The notes under the pieces are model-generated. The model saw nothing but the letters and a program-made list of their open reading frames with translations. It did not search any database and was not told where the DNA came from. The translations under genes and the position numbers were made by a program. Source: Streptomyces sp. SAJ15 (GTDB taxonomy: Bacteria > Actinomycetota > Actinomycetes > Streptomycetales > Streptomycetaceae). From it: a stretch of 64,000 nt of DNA. Position 1 is the first letter of the stretch; each line of letters begins with the position of its first letter. This document shows, piece after piece, positions 53,607-61,691 of the stretch. Location of the stretch: assembly GCF_007595705.1 (NCBI RefSeq), contig NZ_NISY01000003.1, positions 310,001 to 374,000 on the forward strand. Reading direction: 5' to 3'.

Positions 53607-54992
53607 ATGAACCAGGCACCCGTGACCGCGCCGAGCGAGCGTTCCCGCATCCGGCGCCCGGCCCGGCGTGCCCCCCGCGGCGGCGCCCGCCGCCACGACC
53701 GCGAGATCATCGCGCTCGCCGTCCCCGCCTTCGGCGCACTCGTCGCCGAGCCCCTCTTCGTCATGGTCGACAGTGCCGTCGTCGGCCACCTCGGCACCCC
53801 CCAGTTGGCCGGCCTCGGCGTAGCCGCCGCACTGCTGACCAGTGTGGTCAGCATCTTCGTCTTCCTCGCCTACGCCACCACCGCCGCCGTCGCCCGCCGC
53901 GTCGGCGCGGGCGAACCGGCCGCCGCGGTCCGCCAGGGCATGGACGGGGTCTGGCTCGCCCTCCTCATCGGCGTCGTGCTCGTCGCCGTCGCCCAGCCCG
54001 CCGCGCCCGCCCTCGTCGACCTCTTCGGCGCCTCCGGCTCCGCCGCACCGCACGCCATCGGCTATCTGCGGATCAGTGCCCTCGGCATCCCCGCCATGCT
54101 CATGGTGCTCGCCGCCACCGGCGTGCTGCGGGGCCTCCAGGACACCCGTACACCGCTGTACGTCGCCGTCGGCGGCTTCGCCGCCAACGCCGCGCTCAAC
54201 GCCATCCTGGTCTACGGGGCCGATCTGGGCATCGCCGGCTCCGCCTGGGGCACGGTCATCGCCCAGTGCGGCATGGCCGCCGTCTACCTCGCCGTCGTCG
54301 TCCGGGGCGCCAGACGGCACGGTGCCTCCTTGCGCCCCGACGCCGTCGGGATACGGGCCTGCGCCCGCGCCGGCGTCCCGCTGCTGGTCCGCACCCTGTC
54401 GCTGCGCGCCGTGCTGCTGCTGGCCACCGCCGTGGCCGCCCGCCTCGGCGACGCGGACATCGCCGCCCACCAGATCATCATGACCCTGTGGAGCCTGCTC
54501 AGCTTCGCCCTGGACGCCATCGCCATCGCCGGGCAGGCCATCATCGCCCGCTATCTGGGCGCGGGCGACACGGAGGGCGCCCGTGCCGTCTGCCGCCGCA
54601 TGGTCCGGTGGGGGATCGCCTCAGGGGCGCTGCTGGGGCTGCTCGTCGTGGCCTCCCGGCCCCTGTTCATCCCGCTCTTCACCGGCGACCACGCGGTCCG
54701 GGAGGCCCTGCTTCCCGCGCTGCTCGTGGTGGCCCTCACCCAACCGGTCGCGGGCGTCGTCTACGTCCTCGACGGGGTCCTGATGGGGGCCGGAGACGGG
54801 CCGTACCTGGCCTGGGCGATGCTCGCCACGCTTGCCGTCTTCGCTCCCGTCGCCCTGCTCGTCCCCTCGCTGGACGGCGGCCTGACGGCCCTCTGGTGGG
54901 CCCTGGCGTTGATGACCACGACCCGCATGGCGACCCTCTGGTTCCGCGCCCGGTCGGGCCGCTGGCTCATCACGGGCGCGGTGCGCGGATAG
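53607..54992 (+). CDS. MATE-family efflux transporter (DinF-like)
   Basis: A 461-residue membrane protein with about 12 segments. MATE marks: IALAVPAFGALVAEPLFVMV then DSAVVGHLGTPQLAGLG, and a second repeat half from FALDAIAIAGQAIIARYLGA. Likely uses Na+ or H+ to export organic cations; DinF branch. ATG start, leaderless. Divergent from dnaB. Confidence 0.93.
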   Translation: MNQAPVTAPSERSRIRRPARRAPRGGARRHDREIIALAVPAFGALVAEPLFVMVDSAVVGHLGTPQLAGLGVAAALLTSVVSIFVFLAYATTAAVARRVGAGEPAAAVRQGMDGVWLALLIGVVLVAVAQPAAPALVDLFGASGSAAPHAIGYLRISALGIPAMLMVLAATGVLRGLQDTRTPLYVAVGGFAANAALNAILVYGADLGIAGSAWGTVIAQCGMAAVYLAVVVRGARRHGASLRPDAVGIRACARAGVPLLVRTLSLRAVLLLATAVAARLGDADIAAHQIIMTLWSLLSFALDAIAIAGQAIIARYLGAGDTEGARAVCRRMVRWGIASGALLGLLVVASRPLFIPLFTGDHAVREALLPALLVVALTQPVAGVVYVLDGVLMGAGDGPYLAWAMLATLAVFAPVALLVPSLDGGLTALWWALALMTTTRMATLWFRARSGRWLITGAVRG

Positions 54993-55083
54993 CACTCCGA
55001 CGGGTCCCGCCGCCGAGATCGCCCACCCTGAAACCACGGGCGACCCACCCGGAAACCACAGGCGACCGCCCACGAGGCATGAG

Positions 55084-55118
55084 CGAGGGGCCGCACCCCC
55101 ATGGGATGCGGCCCCTCG
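55084..55118. terminator. Bidirectional hairpin terminator
   Basis: CGAGGGGCCGCA and TGCGGCCCCTCG, perfect 12-bp arms, between the converging MATE and rplI genes. Confidence 0.8.
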
Positions 55119-55153
55119 TCACGCTATGCCGAGCGGCAGCGATCACGCGGCAC

Positions 55154-55600
55154 TCAGGCGGCGACGACCTCGACGCCGAGCTTGGCGACAACGTCGCTGT
55201 GCAGACGCACGGACACCTGGTGGGCGCCCAGGGTCTTGATCGGCGCGGAGACCTCGACGCGGCGCTTGTCCACGTCCGGACCACCGGCGGCCTTGATCGC
55301 GGAGGCGATGTCGGCCTGGGTGATGGAGCCGAACAGGCGGCCGGCCTCGCCGGCACGCGTGTTCAGGCGGACCTTGAGGCCCTCGAGCTGAGCCTTGATC
55401 TCGTTGGCCTGCTCGATCGTGGCGATCTCGCGGATCTTGCGGGCACGGCGGATCTGCTCGACGTCCTTCTCGCCACCCTTGGTCCAGCGGATCGCGAAAC
55501 CGCGCGGGACCAGGTAGTTGCGAGCGTAACCGTCCTTGACGTCCACGACGTCGCCGGCGGTGCCGAGGCCGGAGACCTCGTGGGTGAGGATGATCTTCAT
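55154..55600 (-). CDS. rplI: 50S ribosomal protein L9
   Basis: A 148-residue ribosomal protein. N-domain [20 protein letters not shown] then [16 protein letters not shown], long helix and C-domain. ATG start with GGGAAGGGTGACC upstream, 18 bp after rpsR. Last gene of rpsF-ssb-rpsR-rplI. Confidence 0.98.
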   Translation of the reverse strand: MKIILTHEVSGLGTAGDVVDVKDGYARNYLVPRGFAIRWTKGGEKDVEQIRRARKIREIATIEQANEIKAQLEGLKVRLNTRAGEAGRLFGSITQADIASAIKAAGGPDVDKRRVEVSAPIKTLGAHQVSVRLHSDVVAKLGVEVVAA

Positions 55601-55618
55601 GTTTCGGTCACCCTTCCC

Positions 55619-55855
55619 TTAGCGCGCGGTGGAGGTGTAGGGCAGCAGCGCCATCTCACGGCTGTTCTTCACGGCCGTGGCGACGTCACGCTGGTGCTGG
55701 GTGCAGTTACCGGTCACCCGGCGGGCACGGATCTTGCCGCGGTCGGAAATGAACTTCCGCAGCAGGTTCGTGTCCTTGTAGTCGACGTAGGAGATCTTCT
55801 CCTTGCAGAACACGCAAACCTTCTTCTTAGGCTTGCGAGCAGGCGGCTTCGCCAT
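55619..55855 (-). CDS. rpsR: 30S ribosomal protein S18
   Basis: A 78-residue protein: [20 protein letters not shown] and [19 protein letters not shown]. The Cys residues (C-x2-C and a later Cys) suggest a zinc-binding form, of interest because streptomycetes often also have a Cys-free paralogue. ATG start. Between it and ssb lie parS sites. Confidence 0.98.
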   Translation of the reverse strand: MAKPPARKPKKKVCVFCKEKISYVDYKDTNLLRKFISDRGKIRARRVTGNCTQHQRDVATAVKNSREMALLPYTSTAR

Positions 55856-55915
55856 TGTCTCTCTCCAGTGTGATCAAGAAGTTTGTGCTGTCGCCCTTGA
55901 TCCGCGTCGCGCGCT

Positions 55916-55979
55916 GTTTCACGTGAAACCGAGGCTTCACGCGACCCGTGTTCCACGTGAATCGCGTTTCACGTGAAAC
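55916..55979. promoter_or_regulatory. parS sites (ParB binding)
   Basis: Two perfect 14-bp palindromes GTTTCACGTGAAAC at 55916-55929 and 55966-55979, the known Streptomyces parS, with a degenerate copy GTTCCACGTGAATC at 55950-55963. They fill the gap between the ssb stop and rpsR start. Confidence 0.93.
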
Positions 55980-55992
55980 AGCGCGTACGGAC

Positions 55993-56568
55993 CTAGAAGG
56001 GCGGCTCGTCCGAGTAGCCGCCGCCGGAGTTGCCGGAGCCACCGCCCCAGCCACCACCGCCGCCCTGCTGGCCGCCGGAGGGCGCGCTGGACGCCCACGG
56101 GTCGTCGGCCGGAGCGCCGCCGCCCTGCTGGCCGCCGCCGGGGCCGCCGCCCCAGCCGCCGCCACCCTGGCCACCGCCGCCATAGCCGCCCTGGCCGCCG
56201 CGACCGGTGGTCTTGGTGACCTTGGCCGTGGCGTTCTTGAGGCTGGGGCCGACTTCCTCGACGTCCAGCTCGAAGACCGTGCGCTTGACGCCCTCGCGGT
56301 CCTCATAGGAACGCTGCTTCAGCCGGCCCTGCACGATGACGCGCATGCCTCGCTGGAGCGACTCGGCGACGTTCTCCGCTGCCTGACGCCACACCGAGCA
56401 GGTGAGGAACAGGCTCTCGCCGTCCTTCCACTCATTGGTCTGGCGGTCGAACATGCGGGGAGTGGACGCGACACGGAACTTCGCGACCGCCGCACCGGAC
56501 GGGGTGAAGCGCAGCTCGGGGTCGTCGACAAGATTGCCGACGACCGTGATGACGGTCTCGCCTGCCAT
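55993..56568 (-). CDS. ssb: Single-stranded DNA-binding protein SsbA
   Basis: A 191-residue SSB. OB-fold from the start ([20 protein letters not shown]) to about 115. Gly-rich linker from 115 to 180, and acidic tip DEPPF that recruits partners. ATG start, followed on the upstream side by rpsF. Essential replication and repair protein; the Gly-rich linker (GGGWGGG type) is longer than in E. coli. Confidence 0.97.
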   Translation of the reverse strand: MAGETVITVVGNLVDDPELRFTPSGAAVAKFRVASTPRMFDRQTNEWKDGESLFLTCSVWRQAAENVAESLQRGMRVIVQGRLKQRSYEDREGVKRTVFELDVEEVGPSLKNATAKVTKTTGRGGQGGYGGGGQGGGGWGGGPGGGQQGGGAPADDPWASSAPSGGQQGGGGGWGGGSGNSGGGYSDEPPF

Positions 56569-56638
56569 GGGTGAACCTCTCGGCGGGATTGCTTCTGGCT
56601 GCTTGTTGCTACTCGGACCCGAGCAGTGAGCTAGGAGC

Positions 56639-56929
56639 TCAGTGGGTCTCGGGACGGAGGACCTTGGTCCGGAGGACCGACTCGTTCAGGTTCATCTGGC
56701 GGTCGAGCTCCTTGACGACCGCAGGCTCGGCCTGCAGGTCGATGACCGAGTAGATGCCCTCGGGCTTCTTCTTGATCTCGTAAGCGAGACGACGACGGCC
56801 CCAGGTGTCGACCTTCTCGACCTTGCCGTTGCCCTCACGGACGACGGAAAGGAAGTTCTCGATCAGGGGGGAGACAGCGCGCTCCTCCAGATCGGGGTCG
56901 AGGATGACCATCACCTCGTAGTGACGCAT
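56639..56929 (-). CDS. rpsF: 30S ribosomal protein S6
   Basis: A 96-residue S6: [20 protein letters not shown], then [22 protein letters not shown] start with AAAGGAGGTGG upstream. First gene of rpsF-ssb-rpsR-rplI. Confidence 0.98.
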   Translation of the reverse strand: MRHYEVMVILDPDLEERAVSPLIENFLSVVREGNGKVEKVDTWGRRRLAYEIKKKPEGIYSVIDLQAEPAVVKELDRQMNLNESVLRTKVLRPETH

Positions 56930-57070
56930 GTGGAACCCACCTCCTTTGGACTCAGCGGCCACGGTCGTTCCGTGGCAGGAGGGTCGTGATGCGTTCCGCA
57001 CCGGCGTCGACCGTCGTTTCAGCCGATCGCATGGTCCCGGCATCCAGACAGACACCAGTGCAGACCGTAC

Positions 57071-57100
57071 AGAGTACCCGGCCCGGCGCTTCCGGTTGAA
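57071..57100 (-). promoter_or_regulatory. Candidate rpsF operon promoter
   Basis: TTCAAC-18-TACTCT on the minus strand, about 140 bp upstream of rpsF. Confidence 0.35.
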
Positions 57101-57183
57101 ATCCGCCCGTGGGTCGCCGCAATCTGTACGCATCGGGTGTGAGCGGCGTTACAGTGCGCCGCCTTGGCCTATGGAGGTGCCAC

Positions 57184-57507
57184 ATGGCACAGGCAGCACG
57201 GACCAACCACCGCCACGGCCTCTTCTCCCTGCTCGACACGGACGGCAAGCCACATCCGCTGGAGAACACGCTCGCGGTCGTGACGCTGGCCCTCGGCGCT
57301 GTCGCGTTCATCACCGCGCAGTTCGACCACCTGCACCTGCTCAGCTCCTGGACGGGGCTGGTGGGCATCGGGGTCGGACTGTGGGGGCAGATGATCTCGG
57401 CGACCACCGGCGAACGATTTCTGCTGATGATCGGCCTGGGCGCATCCGGTGTCGGCTTCTACCTCGGCCTGGCCCACGGCGGCCTGTGGGGCGGTGTGAT
57501 CGGCTAG
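57184..57507 (+). CDS. Small membrane protein of unknown function
   Basis: A 107-residue protein with three membrane segments (ENTLAVVTLALGAVAFITAQ, GLVGIGVGLWGQM, FLLMIGLGASGVGFYLGLAH) and cytosolic N-terminus rich in His. ATG start with GGAGGTG at 5 nt. It is conserved beside rpsF in streptomycetes as I recall; function unknown. Confidence 0.8.
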   Translation: MAQAARTNHRHGLFSLLDTDGKPHPLENTLAVVTLALGAVAFITAQFDHLHLLSSWTGLVGIGVGLWGQMISATTGERFLLMIGLGASGVGFYLGLAHGGLWGGVIG

Positions 57508-57525
57508 CGGTCGGACCCGCCGCCG

Positions 57526-57558
57526 GCGCGCCGCGGCCCGCTTCGGGGCGCGGCGCGC
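57526..57558. terminator. Hairpin terminator
   Basis: GCGCGCCGCG and CGCGGCGCGC with an inner CCCG/CGGG stem, 19 bp after the small membrane gene. Confidence 0.65.
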
Positions 57559-57689
57559 GAGGCTGAACGGGCGCGGCACGCGGGCCTGAACCCGAACGCC
57601 CAGACGGTGCGCTCCACGGTCACAGTAGGCTTCGGCGCGAGAGCCGGAGCCCCGACCCTGGGGACAAACCTGCCGAGGAGCGCCCCGCA

Positions 57690-58808
57690 ATGAGCCTGAC
57701 CCTGAGGACTATCAGCCGAGAGCAGCATCTGGCGTACATCCAGAGCCTGCCCGCGGCCAGCCACATGCAGGTGCCGGCCTGGGCGGACGTGAAGTCGGAG
57801 TGGCGCTCCGAGAACCTCGGCTGGTTCGACCCCACCGGACAGCTGGTCGGCGTCGGTCTGGTCCTCTACCGCCAGCTCCCGAAGATCAAGCGCTACCTGG
57901 CCTATATGCCCGAGGGCCCGGTCATCAACTGGTACGCGCCCAACCTGGAGGACTGGCTGCGGCCGATGCTGGCCCACCTCAAGCAGCAGGGCGCCTTCTC
58001 GGTGAAGATGGGCCCGCCGGTCATCATCCGCCGTTGGGACGCCGCCGCCATCAAGGCCGGCATCCAGAGCCCGGAGGTCAAGCGGCTGCGCGACGTGCAG
58101 CCGACCTTCATCGAGCCGCGGGCCTTCGAGGTCGCCGACAAGCTGCGCCGCATGGGCTGGCAGCAGGGCGAGGAGGACGGCGCGGGCTTCGGCGACGTGC
58201 AGCCCCGCTATGTCTTCCAGGTGCCCCTGCAGCAGCGTTCGCTGGAGGACGTCCACAAGGGCTTCAACCAGCTGTGGCGCCGCAACATCAAGAAGGCCGA
58301 GAAGGCCGGCGTCCAGGTCGTCCAGGGCGGCTACGAGCACCTGAGCGAGTGGCAGCGGCTGTACGAGATCACCGCCGAGCGCGACAAGTTCCGGCCGCGC
58401 CCGCTCAGCTACTTCCAGCGCATGTGGAGCGTCCTCAACTCCGAGGACCCCAACCGGATGCGGCTGTACTTCGCCCTGCACGAGGGCGAGGCCGTCGCCG
58501 CCGCCACCATGCTCATCGTCGGCGGGCACGTCTGGTACTCCTACGGCGCCTCCGCCAACCACAAGCGCGAGGTCCGTCCGTCCAACGCCATGCAGTGGCA
58601 GATGCTGCGCGACGCCTACGGCATGGGCGCCTCCGTCTACGACCTGCGCGGCATCAGCGACTCGCTGGATGAGACCGACCACCTCTTCGGCCTGATCCAG
58701 TTCAAGGTGGGCACCGGTGGCGAGGCCGCCGAGTACCTCGGCGAGTGGGACTTCCCGCTCAACAAGCTGCTCCACAAGGCGCTCGACATCTACATGTCGC
58801 GTCGCTAG
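57690..58808 (+). CDS. femX: FemABX peptidyltransferase (FemX-like)
   Basis: A 372-residue Fem transferase with two GNAT-like halves. Signature parts: SHMQVPAWADVKSEWR, the paired basic NLWRRNIKKAEKAG region, and DLRGISDSLDETDHLFGLIQ. It should attach the first glycine of the Streptomyces cross-bridge to lipid II from glycyl-tRNA. ATG start with GAGGAGC upstream. Followed by the alanine-racemase-like gene after 83 bp. Confidence 0.9.
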   Translation: MSLTLRTISREQHLAYIQSLPAASHMQVPAWADVKSEWRSENLGWFDPTGQLVGVGLVLYRQLPKIKRYLAYMPEGPVINWYAPNLEDWLRPMLAHLKQQGAFSVKMGPPVIIRRWDAAAIKAGIQSPEVKRLRDVQPTFIEPRAFEVADKLRRMGWQQGEEDGAGFGDVQPRYVFQVPLQQRSLEDVHKGFNQLWRRNIKKAEKAGVQVVQGGYEHLSEWQRLYEITAERDKFRPRPLSYFQRMWSVLNSEDPNRMRLYFALHEGEAVAAATMLIVGGHVWYSYGASANHKREVRPSNAMQWQMLRDAYGMGASVYDLRGISDSLDETDHLFGLIQFKVGTGGEAAEYLGEWDFPLNKLLHKALDIYMSRR

Positions 58809-58891
58809 ACCCGTGCGCGGGGCCCGAACGGCCCCGCGCCACCCCCAGCCCTCGGATTCACCGCCGGAAACGAGAAAGGTCCGCTCCCGCC

Positions 58892-59923
58892 ATGGCGCTC
58901 ACCCTCTACGTCGACACCGCACGCTGGCGGGCGCATCAGCAGTCCGTGCTCCAGCAGTTCCCGGGCATAGTGCCCGTCTGCAAGGGCAACGGATACGGCT
59001 TCGGCCACGAGCGGCTGGCCGAGGAGGCCACCCGCATCGGCGCCGACGTCCTCGCCGTGGGCACCACCTACGAGGCCGCCCGGATGAAGGACCTCTTCAG
59101 CGGCGACCTGCTGGTGCTGACCCCGTTCCGCCGCGGTGAGGAGCCGGTGCCACTGCCGGACCGGGTGATCCGCTCGGTCTCCTCGATCGACGGTCTGCAC
59201 GGCCTGGCCGGGGCGCGGGTCGTCATAGAGGTCATGAGCAGCATGAAGCGGCATGGCGTCTCCGAGCACGACCTGCCGGCGCTGCACGCGGCCATCGAGA
59301 ACGTCCGGCTGGAGGGCTTCGCCATCCACCTGCCGCTGGACCGCGCCGACGGCATCGACGCGGTGGAGGAGGTCATCGCCTGGATGGACCGGCTCCGCTC
59401 GGCCGGGCTGCCGCTGCACACCATGCTGGTCAGCCATCTGAAGTCGGACGAGCTGGCCCGCCTCCAGCAGCAGTTCCCGCAGACCCGGTTCCGCGCCCGT
59501 ATCGGCACCCGGCTCTGGCTGGGCGACCACGAGTCGACGCAGTACCGGGGCTCGGTGCTCGACGTCACCCGGGTCGTCAAGGGCGACCGCTTCGGCTACC
59601 GCCAGCAGAAGGTGGCCTCCGACGGCTATCTGGTGGTCGTCGCGGGCGGCACCTCGCACGGCGTCGGCCTGGAGGCCCCGAAGGCCCTGCACGGCGTGAT
59701 GCCGCGGGCCAAGGGCGTGGCGCGGGCGGGTCTGGCGACGGTCAACCGCAACCTCTCGCCGTTCGTCTGGGCCGGCAAGCAGCGCTGGTTCGCCGAGCCC
59801 CCGCACATGCAGGTGTCGATCCTCTTCGTGCCGGGCGATGTGGCGGCCCCGCAGGTGGGTGACGAGCTGGTGGCCCATCTGCGGCACACCACCACGCAGT
59901 TCGACCGGATGCTCGACTGCTAG
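58892..59923 (+). CDS. Alanine-racemase-fold PLP protein, probably not a typical racemase
   Basis: A 343-residue protein with the type III PLP barrel. PLP Lys is in PVCKGNGYGFGHERLAEEA near residue 31. Arg in TRFRARIGTRLWLG fits the phosphate/cofactor site. However the GYADG motif carrying the catalytic Tyr of alanine racemases is not seen; VVVAGGTSHGVG lies in its place. Length is shorter than typical (about 370-390). ATG start with AAAGG. Close to femX, so a cell-wall role is likely but the reaction is open. Confidence 0.78.
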   Translation: MALTLYVDTARWRAHQQSVLQQFPGIVPVCKGNGYGFGHERLAEEATRIGADVLAVGTTYEAARMKDLFSGDLLVLTPFRRGEEPVPLPDRVIRSVSSIDGLHGLAGARVVIEVMSSMKRHGVSEHDLPALHAAIENVRLEGFAIHLPLDRADGIDAVEEVIAWMDRLRSAGLPLHTMLVSHLKSDELARLQQQFPQTRFRARIGTRLWLGDHESTQYRGSVLDVTRVVKGDRFGYRQQKVASDGYLVVVAGGTSHGVGLEAPKALHGVMPRAKGVARAGLATVNRNLSPFVWAGKQRWFAEPPHMQVSILFVPGDVAAPQVGDELVAHLRHTTTQFDRMLDC

Positions 59924-59945
59924 GACCGGTCGCGCCGGTCGCGGA

Positions 59946-61481
59946 TCAGCCCTTCGGGGATATCGGCGGGGGCGGCGGGGTGCCGTCGCCCTCCGGCCGG
60001 CCCCAGTGCACCACCGGGGCGTCCTCGGGCCGTCCGTGGTGGCCGTGGTGCCCGCCGAGGTCCCGCAGGACGAACACGTCGGGCGCCCCGTCCAGGACGC
60101 CGCCCGAGGGGTCGTCCGAGCCGTCCTTGCGCACCACGTCCCGCTCCGGCAGCAGCACGTCCCGCACCACCAGCGCGCACAGGTACAGGGTGCCCAGCAG
60201 GTGGATGGCGATCGCCAGCTGGTAGCCCTCCGGCGGCAGGCCGTGGCGCTGGTCGCCGCTGGTGGTGTACGCGAGGTACATCCAGATGCCGACGAAGTAC
60301 ACCACCTCGCAGGCCTGCCAGATCAGGAAGTCCCGCCACTTGGGGCGGGCCAGCGCGGCGAGCGGAACCAGCCACAGCACGTACTGCGGCGAGTAGACCT
60401 TGTTGGTGAGCACGAAGGCCGCGACGATCAGGAAGGCCAGCTGCGCCAGCCGCGGCCGGCGCGGCGCGCACAGCGCCAGGGCCGCCACTCCGGCGCAGGC
60501 GAAGAGCATCAGCACCGTGGCGTAGGTGTTGACGTCCTCCAGCGGGTTCCCGGTGCGCTGCGAGATGATCAGCCAGAACGAGCCGAAGTCGACCGGCCGT
60601 TCCTGGCTGAAGGTGTAGAACTTCAGCCAGCCCTCGCGCAGGTGCAGATGGCCGCCCGCGGTGGTGAGCATGATCGGCAGGTTGATCGCCAGCCAGGCCC
60701 CCACCGCCCCGATCGCCACCCGTGCGAACGCGCGCCAGCGGCCCGCGCGCAGGCAGAGCAGCAGCAGCGGCCCGAGCAGGAACACCGGGTAGAGCTTGGC
60801 GGCGGTCGCGAGGCCGATGAGGATGCCCGCGTTGAAGGACCGGCCGCGTGACCACATGAGCATGGCGCCGGCGGCGAACGCCACCGCGAACAGGTCCCAG
60901 TTGATGGTGGCGGTGAGCGCGAAGGCGGGGGCGAGGGCGACCAGCAGGCCGTCCCAGGGGCGGCGCCGGTGGGTACGGGCCACGCAGATGGCGACCACGG
61001 CCGCACAGGCCATCAGCATCCCGGAGTTGACCATCCAGTACATCTGTTCGCGGTCCTGGATGGAGCCGTCCTGCGGGGTCAGCCAGGAGGCGACCTCCAT
61101 GAAGAGCCCGGTGAGCACCGGGTACTCCAGGTAGTCCATGCCGCCGGAGACGTTGACCGGGATCCGGTCGAAGTAGGGGACCAGGTCGGTGGCGAAGCCG
61201 CGCCCGCTGTAGAGGTGTGGGATGTCGGAGTAGCAGGCGTGGGTGTACTGGCTGCTGGCGCCGTGGAACCAGGCGCCGTCGTAGCACGGCGCCTTCTGCA
61301 CCATGCCGAGGGCGAACATCCCGATGGCGACGAGCGCGATCACCCGCACCGGTGTCCACCAACTGGTGCCGAACAGCGCGCGGCGTCCTGCCGGCCCGCC
61401 GATCAGCTCGCTGCCGGCCGCCGCCACCTCGTCCTCGGCGGTCGGCCGCGTCGGCTGAGAATCGTCACGCGCGCTCTTCAT
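59946..61481 (-). CDS. GT87-like polyprenol glycosyltransferase membrane protein
   Basis: A 511-residue membrane protein with about ten segments, such as TSWWTPVRVIALVAIGMFAL. The GT-C type mark is the Asp-containing loop MDYLEYPVLTGLFMEVASWL; YSPQYVLWLVPLAAL is typical of DUF2029/GT87. Family members add sugars from polyprenyl phosphate donors outside the membrane. ATG start, a longer frame upstream is unlikely. C-terminus carries a His/Gly run. Confidence 0.82.
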   Translation of the reverse strand: MKSARDDSQPTRPTAEDEVAAAGSELIGGPAGRRALFGTSWWTPVRVIALVAIGMFALGMVQKAPCYDGAWFHGASSQYTHACYSDIPHLYSGRGFATDLVPYFDRIPVNVSGGMDYLEYPVLTGLFMEVASWLTPQDGSIQDREQMYWMVNSGMLMACAAVVAICVARTHRRRPWDGLLVALAPAFALTATINWDLFAVAFAAGAMLMWSRGRSFNAGILIGLATAAKLYPVFLLGPLLLLCLRAGRWRAFARVAIGAVGAWLAINLPIMLTTAGGHLHLREGWLKFYTFSQERPVDFGSFWLIISQRTGNPLEDVNTYATVLMLFACAGVAALALCAPRRPRLAQLAFLIVAAFVLTNKVYSPQYVLWLVPLAALARPKWRDFLIWQACEVVYFVGIWMYLAYTTSGDQRHGLPPEGYQLAIAIHLLGTLYLCALVVRDVLLPERDVVRKDGSDDPSGGVLDGAPDVFVLRDLGGHHGHHGRPEDAPVVHWGRPEGDGTPPPPPISPKG

Positions 61482-61616
61482 GCGGCCATCCTGCCGTACG
61501 GGTCTGTGGGCGGCAGCGGGAGCCGCCCCAGTCGAGCGACCCGCGCGGTGTGCGCCGTACGGGCGCACGCCGCCCACATGCGCGACCGCGCGGTCCGTGG
61601 TAGCGGGCGTGGAAAA

Positions 61617-61658
61617 GGCCGTGGCCGCGCGGAGCGGGTGCTCCGCGCGGCCACGGCC
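61617..61658. terminator. 19-bp-stem terminator
   Basis: GGCCGTGGCCGCGCGGAGC (61617-61635) and its perfect complement (61640-61658), tetraloop GGGT, downstream of the minus-strand PBP gene. Confidence 0.9.
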
Positions 61659-61691
61659 GTCTGGGATGTGCCGGTGGGTTCCTCCGGTGGG

